Assembly: GCA_030407315.1 (NCBI GenBank)
Contig: JALQPE010000558.1
Location: forward strand, 1-37,619
DNA: 37,619 bases
Direction of reading: 5' to 3'
Source of the DNA: Asparagopsis taxiformis
Taxonomy: Eukaryota > Rhodophyta > Florideophyceae > Bonnemaisoniales > Bonnemaisoniaceae
Position 1 is the first letter of the stretch. Every line of letters starts with the position of its first letter. This document shows positions 18,332-27,134 of this stretch, in pieces. The notes below the pieces were generated by a model that saw only the letters and a list, made by a program, of their open reading frames with translations, did no database searches and was not told where the DNA came from. The position numbers and the translations under genes are program-made.

Positions 18332-19543
18332 TTGGATGCGCCTTCTGCGACGCCCGAGCCTTCTACCAAAAAGAGAAGGCTCGGTGAGACTTCTTCGAAG
18401 TCGTCGTCAAAGAAATCCAAGTCGGCTTCCCGAGGTCGCTCTCGGGAGCCGGTTCTCCAGTTCGACGACGCCCAGGAGAATCCCATTCCCGACAGCATCG
18501 TCGATGAGAATGTGGCCGCCGTTCTCCCCAGCGCAATTGCGTCTGGCAGCCGGATGAAGTACTATATGGAAAGTACGACGGTGGAGACGGTTCGGGCGGA
18601 AATGAGGGCGGCAGCATTCCAGGTAGCTGCATCGCCGGGAGCCGAGGAAACGGTGGTGGAACAGTACTTTGCGGTGAAGCGGGCGTTGCTGGAGAACTTG
18701 GGGGTTATTTTTTTGGAACGCTTGTTGGAATCGTCCACGGCTGGGAGTGCGACGCATGAGCTGTTCGGTCACTTCGCTAGGCAGTTCCCGCTGGTTGAGG
18801 AGGTTGAAAAACCCTCCCAGCAGTCTGATTCCAACGATGACGACAGGGAGCCACAGGACGAGCCGCCAGCTTTCGCAAAGCCCGGCTTCGATCCTTCGCC
18901 GTGGCAGTTCATCCACAACGTGGGTGATGCGAAGGACCGCATCGATGGTGGTCGTGGGCGCCTCTCTCTGCCGCGGCGTGAGTTGTGCGACAGGTTGGAG
19001 GAGGGGAATTTGGAGATGTACAAGAACAAGTTGGTGGCAGAGCTTGCTCTTGGTGTTTGTGCGGAGTTCTTGAAGTTGGGAATGGAGGGTGATGATCCTG
19101 TCTTCTTCCCGAAGACAGGATTGCCGCTGCTTCTTACAGCAGATGGGGCTGCGGACCAGGATGGGCACACGGACTTCAAGGTATCAACGAGTCGTGTTGC
19201 AGGACCTACCGAGTCTCCATCATATTTCATGATGTCGAGCGGAGCAGATGGATTCTCTATAGTAGCTGCCCCTTATAGTCATGTATGCCTGGCCAATCCG
19301 GACGCCGATATGTGGAAGGTTCCCATTCATAGGCTGTATGTGCCACCCTATTCCGTATTGGTTGGTCGCGGTGACCTTTACCATTACGGGGTCGGCTTCA
19401 AGCGCGGAGATATTCCTGCAGGCGAAAACCTAGTCTATGGCCTGCCCACGCGCGGCCACATCTACTTGAAGACGGAGAAGGACGTCCTCACGGACCACAT
19501 CCACACCGTCGAATATTACAAGTACGATAGGAGCAATAGATAG
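18332..19543 (+). CDS. Putative 2-oxoglutarate/Fe(II)-dependent dioxygenase-like protein
   Basis: A 403-residue open frame from an ATG at 18332. The N-terminus is basic and Ser/Lys-rich (TKKRRLGETSSKSSSKKSKS), like a nuclear localisation signal. The C-terminal half resembles a double-stranded beta-helix oxygenase: QDGHTDF gives an HxD pair (His279, Asp281), and after 70 residues YSVLVGRGDLYHYGVGF gives the second histidine (His351) in a GDLxHxG setting, the usual spacing for Fe(II) ligands. The 2OG-binding Arg is not certain; Val368 is where an NLRY-type Arg often sits, and Arg374 is a possible substitute. Such enzymes include nucleic-acid and histone demethylases, but the substrate is unknown. 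Assignment is from motifs only. Confidence 0.55.
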   Translation: MDAPSATPEPSTKKRRLGETSSKSSSKKSKSASRGRSREPVLQFDDAQENPIPDSIVDENVAAVLPSAIASGSRMKYYMESTTVETVRAEMRAAAFQVAASPGAEETVVEQYFAVKRALLENLGVIFLERLLESSTAGSATHELFGHFARQFPLVEEVEKPSQQSDSNDDDREPQDEPPAFAKPGFDPSPWQFIHNVGDAKDRIDGGRGRLSLPRRELCDRLEEGNLEMYKNKLVAELALGVCAEFLKLGMEGDDPVFFPKTGLPLLLTADGAADQDGHTDFKVSTSRVAGPTESPSYFMMSSGADGFSIVAAPYSHVCLANPDADMWKVPIHRLYVPPYSVLVGRGDLYHYGVGFKRGDIPAGENLVYGLPTRGHIYLKTEKDVLTDHIHTVEYYKYDRSNR

Positions 19544-20042
19544 CATATCAGAAGTATTAAAACCTATACTACTGTTCCCTGCTATAAAGTTCTGTCTTTC
19601 TCATCTCAACATTGTTACCTTAGCCCATTTTTCAGTTCTCATCTATACATCTGTCCTTCATCTCATAGTTTAGTGCTACTCAGCAGATTGCTTGCTACTT
19701 TTTAATATTAGTCTACAACGTTATATGATTTTACTAGCTAGGCCGTAGGGGGAGACTAGTTTCAACCGTTGACAACGCGCAGATTTCGACTACGAGAGCC
19801 GTCACTGTGATAAATTATTTGTAGAATTTTCGTCTATCTTCCCACCTACACTAGGCTACCTATATATATACAGGGTATAACCTGAACAGAGACCACGTGA
19901 GGTAAAATACTCCTGAGAGCTGCTCACAGCCGTACAGACCTTTGCTGAGCAATTTACCCGACTTCAAACTTCGCTTCTTACCTTTACCAGGATGAGAGAA
20001 GGACGAAACTCCCTGCTGCTTACAGCCGAAGCCGTTTACCAG
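19544..20042. other. Intergenic region downstream of the dioxygenase-like gene
   Basis: About 500 bases, A/T-rich, without a supported gene. TATATATATA at about 19861-19870 is a simple repeat. No copy of the cassette genes is seen. Confidence 0.5.
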
Positions 20043-20336
20043 GGTTCCTTACAGCAAAGTCATCGTAACGATGACTTTGCTGTAAGGAACCGTTTCCTTG
20101 CAGTGGCCAAAGAATTTTTTACCGGGTAAAAAATCAGCAAGAAATTATACCGGGTAAAAAAATTGTGGCCGCTGTAATGATTTGCTTTCTTACAGCAAAG
20201 TCATCGTTACGATGACTTTGTTGTAAGAAAACGTTTCATTACAGCGGCCACAACTTTTTTACCCGGTAAAGAAATCATGGCTGCTGTAATGATTTGTTTT
20301 CTTACAGCAAAGTCATCGTAACGATGACTTTGCTGT
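20043..20336. repeat. Cluster of three large palindromes
   Basis: A 33-base palindromic core (ACAGCAAAGTCATCGT, one base, then its complement) occurs three times with centres at 20067, 20208 and 20320. The first is perfect over 49 bases (20043-20091). The second lies inside a wider near-perfect inverted repeat of about 128 bases, 20143-20270, with arms GGCCGCTGTAATGA / TCATTACAGCGGCC and outer TACCGGGTA / TACCCGGTA words. Further TTTACCCGGTAAA-type words lie between copies. It lies in the spacer between the two cassettes, 3' of both flanking genes. Confidence 0.88.
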
Positions 20337-20643
20337 CAGCATCCCCGGTAAACGGACCGCACTGTAATGGGGTGACTGCTTCTCCTACATCGCTCTCTTA
20401 CTGGTGTTCTACATGCTGCGTTGCTACACAATTTCGCACTCACATCTTTCTAGTTTCTCTCCTTTTCGTATCCATAGGTATAGCAGAAGAAAAGTGGATA
20501 GTTTGCACTCCAGGCCGCAGATGCCTTCCTGCAGTCATGTCACGATTGTTGTAGTGTAGTCTATAATGTCTAGCGCTCTTGGAAGATGATGCACAGTCTA
20601 TTGTCTCTGTCAATGCGTGTTTACTCAAATCTATCAAAGTAGC
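20337..20643. other. Spacer between the palindrome cluster and the methyltransferase-SET gene
   Basis: About 300 bases with no supported gene, 3' of the methyltransferase-SET gene. Nothing recognised. Confidence 0.45.
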
Positions 20644-22899
20644 TCAGTTAGCTGGCCAATATTTTCTACCATAGTCAGCAAATATCTCCTCATCAGCTTC
20701 AACGTCTCTGGCCAGAACGACCTTGACAGCATGGGGATTCTTGATATTCGAAGCAAAGTCCGGTTTGTCTATGGAATCGCCTTGTCGAAACTCGGCTGAC
20801 TGTGTTCGACTCACCTCGGTCGCTTTCTCCGTTCCGTCAATGACCCGACAATCATTGAGGTAGCTGGTACAATTATAGACCGCTGGAACGAGCCAGACCT
20901 TCCGAACAGGTGCACCCCTCCCTATGTACGTGGTTTCCAATTCCATGTTGTAGTCCTGGAACCTCTCTCCTGTGCACCCAAATCCTTCCGGGCCGTACAT
21001 CACTGATCTCTGCGGTTCTGAGTCTCGAATCTTCGCATAGAAAATCGTCCCGTTGTACCAGCCAATGACCGTCCCCTTCTTCAGTTTCTTCGCCGCGAAT
21101 ACGCCAAACCCACCACCTCTTACCTCCGATTGCGAAACATAGACACCGTAGAATGCGGCATCAGCAGCCAGAATCGCGTCCGGGTCTATGCTCCAAAACG
21201 AGTGCATGTCCTCGGCCGGCCACTGGTCCATAGGCACCCCGCTCAATCTGTGAAGCATAGACCCGTCCTTCTTCATTGACGCAACAAACACAAGCAGATG
21301 GTTCGGCAATGCTGTCACAGCAGGTAAACCTTCTGGTGCATCTGAGATGTGCTTCTGACGAAGCCTTGGAGCTTTTCCTGTGACCGGTACCGACTCGTCC
21401 CCAAGAATACTCTCCACCTCACGCTGCAAGATCCCCCCATATCGCCCGGCTTTCACCTCACTGACGAAAGCATGCAGTATCCACTCCTGCGATGCATCGT
21501 GGCACCTTTTTTCCTTCTCACACCCAATGAACCGACGATACGTACCATCCCTCAACGTCATACACGCTATGGCTGTGCTGTATGTTCCCGAGAAGAAATC
21601 CATCACGATATCGTTCTGCTTCGAAAATCGTTCCAGAAGCTCACGAAGAGTGGTCAACGCCTTCTGCTCATGGCGCAGTCGGTTGTTCTGCCCATCGTAT
21701 TGAGCTTCACCAGCCGATAACCTCGGAACGTTGTCAATCGCGTTGGTAAACCCAGGGTGCCTCGATATGTCCGGATTGTGCAACCTGTAATCCACCATAT
21801 CGTATGCAGCCATACCCTTCCCCCGCTTATACGCATGGATAACGAAATCGTGCATATTATGCAGTGTGCACGTTTTCGTCGATGGATTGGACGTAAAGCT
21901 GTGTGGTCGGCGAGATAGCACGACTGGAACACTGTCCACAATCATCTTGCCAGGCTCGGCATTTCTGATTGCATCCATCCATGCCACGAGTTGGCGCACG
22001 CTGGAATAGATCAGAGCATGACCGCCAGGCCGAAGAACTCGAACTATTTCACACGCAACACTCGCCAACTCTTCCGGCTCCAGAATATCGTACTCCGAGT
22101 TTTCTCTGCCGCCTTCCCGCCTCGTGTTGAATGGAGGATCAGTGAGCACAAGCTGAACACTGTCCTCCAACACGCCATCTTCCAGGAAACTAATTTTGTC
22201 CTCCACCTCTTTGGCTACATCAGTGGCGTCACAATTCACAGTGTGAATGTAACGCCCCATCACAGCTTCCAGCTTGGTGACATATTCTGGCTTGGTTTCC
22301 TTTCCGACGTCAACGAGCGGTGCTTCTGTAGGCGATACAGTGTCAACCTCCATAGCGTCATCCTCGGCCGCACCTTCTCTTGTTGCTGTTTCGCTAGCAA
22401 CCGCCGCATTATCGTCCTCTCCACCACCGCGCTCCAGCCTAGCCTTCTTCCTCTGTGGCTCCAGACTATCCTCTTCTATATCCTCGCTGCCATTGTTTGG
22501 CACTGCTGCGGATATTTCCATCTGCGCAGGTGCACCTTCAAGGATGCCAGGCTCGGGCGTATCCTCAAGACCGTGCAACTCATCCATGGTCAGAGGAAGC
22601 TTTCGTTGCTCTCGGGTTCGCAATAACCAAGCCTTCAGCCTCCTCTGACCATCCAGGGCATGAGACGTGTTCAACTTGGCTCGCATGAACGAGTTCAATC
22701 CGAACTTGTCAGGAGTGTCGAAAAGCAAGGCTCGAAGTCTCTGCATCAGCTGACCACGCTCGGCGAACACATTCACCTCAGTGACACATTGGCGTATCGA
22801 CAGCACGAAGGCGCTTGTCAATGATCGCAGCCTTGCATCCACAGCCACTGGAAGGTCGGCACAGAACCCGTTTTCACTGTCTACAGTTTTTCGGGACAA
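20644..22899 (-). CDS. DNA (adenine-type) methyltransferase fused to a SET domain
   Basis: Open over 751 codons. Residues 240-470 are an N6/N4 amino-methyltransferase: catalytic motif IV LVLTDPPFN (DPPF 254-257), LRPGGHALIYSS, then the SAM-binding motif DFFSGTYSTAIACM at 434-447. Motif IV before motif I is the beta-class order found in bacterial and phage enzymes; DPPF favours adenine N6 as target. Residues 585-748 are a SET domain: GGGFGVFAAKKLKKGTVIGWY, YNCTSYLNDCR at the NHS-like site, and DEEIFADYGRKYW. SET domains methylate protein lysines, often on histones. The N-terminus (1-120) is unassigned, and an acidic, NLS-like linker follows. No ATG lies near the start; the frame opens inside the end of the ParB-like gene, which suggests one fused ParB-methyltransferase-SET protein split by a frame break. 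Confidence 0.88.
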   Translation of the reverse strand: MSRKTVDSENGFCADLPVAVDARLRSLTSAFVLSIRQCVTEVNVFAERGQLMQRLRALLFDTPDKFGLNSFMRAKLNTSHALDGQRRLKAWLLRTREQRKLPLTMDELHGLEDTPEPGILEGAPAQMEISAAVPNNGSEDIEEDSLEPQRKKARLERGGGEDDNAAVASETATREGAAEDDAMEVDTVSPTEAPLVDVGKETKPEYVTKLEAVMGRYIHTVNCDATDVAKEVEDKISFLEDGVLEDSVQLVLTDPPFNTRREGGRENSEYDILEPEELASVACEIVRVLRPGGHALIYSSVRQLVAWMDAIRNAEPGKMIVDSVPVVLSRRPHSFTSNPSTKTCTLHNMHDFVIHAYKRGKGMAAYDMVDYRLHNPDISRHPGFTNAIDNVPRLSAGEAQYDGQNNRLRHEQKALTTLRELLERFSKQNDIVMDFFSGTYSTAIACMTLRDGTYRRFIGCEKEKRCHDASQEWILHAFVSEVKAGRYGGILQREVESILGDESVPVTGKAPRLRQKHISDAPEGLPAVTALPNHLLVFVASMKKDGSMLHRLSGVPMDQWPAEDMHSFWSIDPDAILAADAAFYGVYVSQSEVRGGGFGVFAAKKLKKGTVIGWYNGTIFYAKIRDSEPQRSVMYGPEGFGCTGERFQDYNMELETTYIGRGAPVRKVWLVPAVYNCTSYLNDCRVIDGTEKATEVSRTQSAEFRQGDSIDKPDFASNIKNPHAVKVVLARDVEADEEIFADYGRKYWPAN

Positions 22900-24112
22900 T
22901 GGTCAGGTTTTTCCGATGCTCCTCGACCGCGCAGCCATCAGACCGATTCGGGAGTGACCTGAAGCAAAGGCTCGCAGGATCGAATACCATGAACGGCCAG
23001 CACATCGATTCAACATCCTCATACCCCAACACTCTTGCCCCGGTATCCCACGCAGCTAACACACGGTCGACAACAAATCCAAGCTGGTTGGCTTGCGCAC
23101 TGGATGTTGCAATTCCAACCATTCCACCACCACCAATGGCCCCGGATGTGGCTCTGGCCTGCCTAGATGGCACACTGCCCATCTCCTTACTGCGAATAGC
23201 CAAGATACACTGGCACATCATAACCATCAGCCTCCTGAACCGCTTCTGGCTAGCCTGCAAAGAATCTTGCATGTCGTATGTATCGCCGTCCAGAAAGTAC
23301 CTGCTCGAAAGCAGTTCGCGGTTCAGTGGAGAGGACAATTCTCCGCGGGGTGTCTTGCCAAACATTTCGACGGCACGAGAACTAGTCACCCCCGCCTGTT
23401 TCGGAAACTCAACCATCCTCGGAGAATCACCCATCTCTGCATTGAGTCCCCATGCATGACAAAACATTTGCCACAGACGCAAATCAATCGAACTCGAATC
23501 TTCTGCTCGGTGATACGGCCGAAGCACAGCCAGGATAGACATGCATGAGCTGTACTGCGGTTTACCACTCAGGCTTGAAGCAATTTGGCCGCTTGGATCG
23601 CAGGATTTGATCCAGCCCAACACATCAGCCATCCTCACAGACGAAATATGAGCGTACTTGTCCTTTCCGTTTTGGACCCAGTACTCGTCTCTGAGATCAA
23701 CGGCGATCATCAGATACTCAACAAACATCATGCGCCTTTGCAGGCCTGCAATGTCGTTGGATGTCGTCGCTCTCACACGGTCCAGCACAACAGCAGTACT
23801 GCTGTTGGTGTCCGCCACGATAGACTCTTCTCGCATAGGAATCGTAACGCCAGGAGGAAAGACGCCCTTCTCCATTCCACGTACAATTGCCATGCAGCGG
23901 TGCGCTCCATCCAATATCTCCAGAACGCCTTCTCGAAACCTGCCAGTCACGGGATGAGCTGTGTCATAACCGCTGTTGCGAATGCTCTCCATGAGCGCTT
24001 CCACATGACTTGCATCAACATCGCGAATCGATACGAATTTGCTGACTTGATTGGGGTCGATGAACACCCATCCGTCGTGCTTTTCACCGTGATTGTGGAA
24101 CGTTCCTTCCAT
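22874..24112 (-). CDS. ParB-like domain protein, right copy
   Basis: The first ATG is at 24112. The N-terminal 90 residues carry the ParB-type fold: WVFIDPNQVSKFVSIRD, HVEALMESIRNSGYD, HPVTGRFREG and DGAHRCMAIV (DGAHR about residues 68-72). It aligns along its length with the left ParB-like protein (12347-13498) and shows what that copy lost at its C-terminus. Its stop (22874) lies inside the methyltransferase-SET frame on the same strand, a 26-base overlap. In eukaryotes this is more easily explained by one fused protein with a one-base error or mutation near 22875-22905 than by two genes. ParB-type domains act on nucleotides or DNA, as in chromosome and plasmid partition and in phage proteins beside methyltransferases. 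Confidence 0.75.
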   Translation of the reverse strand: MEGTFHNHGEKHDGWVFIDPNQVSKFVSIRDVDASHVEALMESIRNSGYDTAHPVTGRFREGVLEILDGAHRCMAIVRGMEKGVFPPGVTIPMREESIVADTNSSTAVVLDRVRATTSNDIAGLQRRMMFVEYLMIAVDLRDEYWVQNGKDKYAHISSVRMADVLGWIKSCDPSGQIASSLSGKPQYSSCMSILAVLRPYHRAEDSSSIDLRLWQMFCHAWGLNAEMGDSPRMVEFPKQAGVTSSRAVEMFGKTPRGELSSPLNRELLSSRYFLDGDTYDMQDSLQASQKRFRRLMVMMCQCILAIRSKEMGSVPSRQARATSGAIGGGGMVGIATSSAQANQLGFVVDRVLAAWDTGARVLGYEDVESMCWPFMVFDPASLCFRSLPNRSDGCAVEEHRKNLTIVPKNCRQ

Positions 24113-24606
24113 GGCGAACAAAGGTAGAGTTTTTAAGAAATGGATAGTTGGTTGCTGCTTGACCAGGGTGGCGCAAAGCAGAAGTTGGTTGTTTAAAACA
24201 AAGTGTCAGCGAGTGGTAGCACTTCGGTGGCTGTTTCCTTTCCACCCCTGTCCGAACCTTTACAAGATAACTACATCGACTGTTAGCTCAATAATCAATG
24301 TAATACTAAAGTAATACTCAAAATATTTTTCCATGCAATTTATTGGGCCCCGTAACATCTCTAAGCGTATCTTTGTAGTCCAATCGTATGCATCCGACAT
24401 TCACATCAAATTTTATGCTGCAATCAGTTCATGGCAGACATCATCCACACTGACGTGTCAATTTTGTCAATTGTCCATTCTATTTCTACACCACCTAAAC
24501 ATCTCTTCTCGATCTTTCCAATCCTCCTAGTATATACTACTCTTTAGCAGAAGGTAACGGTTAGGCTTTCACTAATACAACAATTCTATCCCATAGCTAT
24601 CCCAAC
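24113..24606. other. Divergent promoter region between ParB-like and X-right
   Basis: Head-to-head spacer of 494 bases without a supported gene. TATATACTA at 24531-24539 lies 76 bases before the X ATG and could be its TATA box. Confidence 0.5.
24531..24539 (+). promoter_or_regulatory. TATA-like box upstream of X-right
   Basis: TATATACTA, 76 bases before the ATG at 24607. The left X gene has a matching TATA-like box in its own upstream spacer. Confidence 0.4.
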
Positions 24607-25980
24607 ATGCTTCCTCTCGCTCCAGACGACGTTATAGAAGTTCAATGGGAACTTCGGCCGTTTGGGAGGAAACGAAAAATTGTGTGGTGGTCTGCAATCG
24701 TCAAGGAAATTACTCAGGTCAAGACTGAAACAGACCCATTCCTCCATGCATTGCTCGAATACAAAGCTGAATATGGTTTCGACTCTACCCTTTCTCAAGT
24801 CAAGATTTCAGATCGTAACGAGCTCGTCGACAAGGATTCCGGAAGGGTTCTCCCGTGGCGAAGTGGTGAGCTTCGCAGTATGGACTCACCTGCATCCCCA
24901 GCAGAGAGAGACCCGGACTACGGCATTGACCACACTCGCCACCGCCACCGCGGCATCCTTCAAGATTGCACTGCGGATCAAATGAAGAAGACCATAGCAG
25001 AAATGCTGGCAAGATTGGAAAAGCTGGAGTCAGCTGCCAAACATCCTCTTCCCCCTCCATTCGATTCCAACAGCTCCATGACCTCCTCTGCTCTGACTGT
25101 ATGTAGCATTCTGTTTCAGAAGCTTGGTGTGTACACGGACAAGCCCCTCTCCCTCCGGATGACAAAATCCGAGCACTCCAGGGGAATGCGACAAACATCG
25201 CAAGAAGAAATCAGAGTACAGGCTGACTGCTCCCTTGCTCAATTCCGCACTATTGCCATTCAATGCAAGGCGAAAGAGAATCGTGACGTTCTCTTCCAGC
25301 CGTCCTTTGAGGACATCATCTTTCCCTCTGGAAATGAGTCGGATCTTTCCATCATTTTCCCCACCTTTCAGGCACTATGTGACTCCATAGGTATACCTAG
25401 GTATACCTCGCAACACGGGTTCCAGAAAATATTGGTGAAGAGCAGGGCGGAACGCGATGGAGGCAACTCATCGATTGTCCGAATTTTAGGAAATCTAGTC
25501 GACGTTGATTGCTCTCATGATGCTCCTTCTTCCGCATTTCTCGTCGGCTCATCTGCTTACGTCCTGTCCAGCCCAGACCAACGTATGACAGTTCTTTGCA
25601 GAGACTCCTACGAGTTTGACCATGTCAACAATACATTTTTACATCCCCTATGTCTTAGCCAACTATCACAGTCTAGCATCGTGGACTCTTTCCACCTACG
25701 TGATAAGGCTACTGTTACCTATGGAGCAACGTTTTCGTTACTGTGGAGACGTATTCAGCGCCGAGCTTGTTACAGCACTTTCCAGCCTCTATCAACCGCA
25801 GAGACGTTTGGTACACTACATCTACGCTTACCTTGCTGTATTTTCAGTGGTACAACTACATACCAGGAGCTTGAAGATGTTGGCTATGAGGCTATCTCTC
25901 GTCTTGGCTTCAATGCGGATTCAGACACTACCCACCCACCCTCTCCTCCACCTGCCACCTGCAGTCCGGAGCAAAAATGA
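24607..25980 (+). CDS. Family X protein, right copy, unknown function
   Basis: A 457-residue intact frame from an ATG at 24607. The N-terminal 90 residues are compact with a KIVWWSAIV strand. A short helix or coiled coil follows at about 120-145 (QMKKTIAEMLARLEKLES), then a larger C-terminal domain shared with X-left: TDKPLSLRMTKSE, QADCSLAQF, SSIVRILGNLVD, FLVGSSAYVL and LPCCIFSGTT. Thr/Pro-rich tail. No catalytic motif or membrane segment is recognised. It is present in both cassettes in the same place, between ParB-like and Y genes, which argues that it works with them. It is the best available model for the broken left copy. Confidence 0.72.
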   Translation: MLPLAPDDVIEVQWELRPFGRKRKIVWWSAIVKEITQVKTETDPFLHALLEYKAEYGFDSTLSQVKISDRNELVDKDSGRVLPWRSGELRSMDSPASPAERDPDYGIDHTRHRHRGILQDCTADQMKKTIAEMLARLEKLESAAKHPLPPPFDSNSSMTSSALTVCSILFQKLGVYTDKPLSLRMTKSEHSRGMRQTSQEEIRVQADCSLAQFRTIAIQCKAKENRDVLFQPSFEDIIFPSGNESDLSIIFPTFQALCDSIGIPRYTSQHGFQKILVKSRAERDGGNSSIVRILGNLVDVDCSHDAPSSAFLVGSSAYVLSSPDQRMTVLCRDSYEFDHVNNTFLHPLCLSQLSQSSIVDSFHLRDKATVTYGATFSLLWRRIQRRACYSTFQPLSTAETFGTLHLRLPCCIFSGTTTYQELEDVGYEAISRLGFNADSDTTHPPSPPPATCSPEQK

Positions 25981-26438
25981 TAAAGCACACCTATCCGTAG
26001 TTATCCTGTTCCTGGGTATTCCATTCTAGAGCTCCTGTGGCCATCAATTTCTAGTAAAGACGGATACCCTCGCCCCTTCCTACTTCGACTATTCCACTAC
26101 CTGTCTCTGCGCTTTTCCTTCGACTTGACACTATAGTCTGACTGGTTTCCTGATGTCTCGCATCTATCTACTTCCATCTATTACAAAATTCAACTCAACA
26201 GAAATTTTATTTCTTCATTCTTCTTCTACTACACCGAAACTGGTTTCATCCGATACTACTCCCCTTCATTCTCGATTTCATCATCGACGAATACCTTCAC
26301 ATATTCTGCATCTCCTCCGTCCTCTTCCATAGACCAGAAGCTCTCCTCCAGCACTGATTCCCCCCCCATCGTCTACATTCAGTTCTTCATATCTATCACG
26401 CGATATAGTCAAAACCTCCTCATTCATGAACCGACTAC
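25981..26438. other. Spacer between convergent X-right and Y-right
   Basis: About 460 bases with no open frame of interest. Y/C-rich on the plus strand. Part may be the decayed 3' end of the Y gene: the region after the stop of the fragment could once have coded the acidic tail. No palindromic repeat like that at 15618-15794 is seen here. Confidence 0.5.
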
Positions 26439-26751
26439 TCACCCGCTCCCCGGAAGAAGCAGTTTCACTGCTTCATTGATTTCCCGGATTTGCGCTCCTT
26501 CCACCTCTGTTCCACTTTGAAATTTCAAAATCGTTCGGAACCCGTATGCAAGTATGTAGATGAATTGCAAGGAGTATTCTGAACATCGCAGGAACATGTT
26601 CTTATCAGAACATTGCGTGTAGGCGACTGCAAAGTTCAGTGCAACCTCTACTAAATTGATCCTCCTAGTCAAAAACCTCTTGTCCGGTTCTCCAATTATT
26701 TGAACTTCGTAGTCAACTTTGAATAGCATTTCTTTTCGCAACGCAATGACG
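26439..26751 (-). pseudogene. Family Y protein fragment, 5' part removed at transposon edge
   Basis: About 103 codons align with residues 350-455 of Y-left: ALRKEMLFKVDYEVQIIG against AERKEMVVIIQYEVEISG, RRINLVEVALNFAVAY, FLRCSEYSLQFIYILAYG. The match stops exactly where the R transposon begins at 26751/26752. The missing N-terminal part is not found on the far side of R, so R did not simply insert; the DNA has been rearranged or deleted. The C-terminal acidic tail is also shorter than in Y-left. Confidence 0.78.
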
Positions 26752-26880
26752 TCTGTGTTTTCGGAAGTGGACGCGGACGTCCAGTCTCTCTAGTACGGGT
26801 CCTAGTCGGCCCCGAGATTTACTAGAACAAATGAACGTCCGCGTCCAAAAAAAATAAAAATTTTTTGGATGCGGACGTCC
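26752..26880. repeat. Terminal hairpin region of copy R
   Basis: Inverted counterpart of 12213-12346, with GGACGCGGACGTCC-type words in both orientations around a short A/T-rich centre (26846-26866). It marks the inward-facing end of the element. Confidence 0.65.
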
Positions 26881-27009
26881 ACTTTCTCTAGTACATATGG
26901 CGGAATACTAGGACCCGACATCCACTTTCTCTAGTACATATGGCGGAATACTAGGACCCGACATCCACTTTCTCTAGTACGTTTGGCGGAATACTAGGAC
27001 CCGACATCC
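26881..27009. repeat. 43-bp tandem array, three units, copy R
   Basis: Three contiguous units start at 26881, 26924 and 26967, complementary to those of copy L. Two carry ACATATGG and one ACGTTTGG. Copy L has five units, so the array changes length between copies. Confidence 0.92.
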
Positions 27010-27134
27010 AGTATACAATATATCAGCGAAAACCGGGAGGGAAGAAATTACAGCGGATGGTAAATTCAGGGCCCATATCGGACCGTATTTTATTCTCTCA
27101 TTTACGAAACTGCTCGTATACAATACGTCTCTCT

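Noticed and set aside
20043..20336. Classical bacterial parS site
   Set aside because: I looked for a TGTTTCACGTGAAACA-like sequence and found none; the palindromes here are different.
12347..24112. Bacterial contig or contaminant, because of ParB-like and DNA methyltransferase genes
   Set aside because: The same DNA carries SET and chromodomain proteins, a Ty3/gypsy element and a CACTA-like transposon, with TATA boxes and no ribosome-binding-site pattern.
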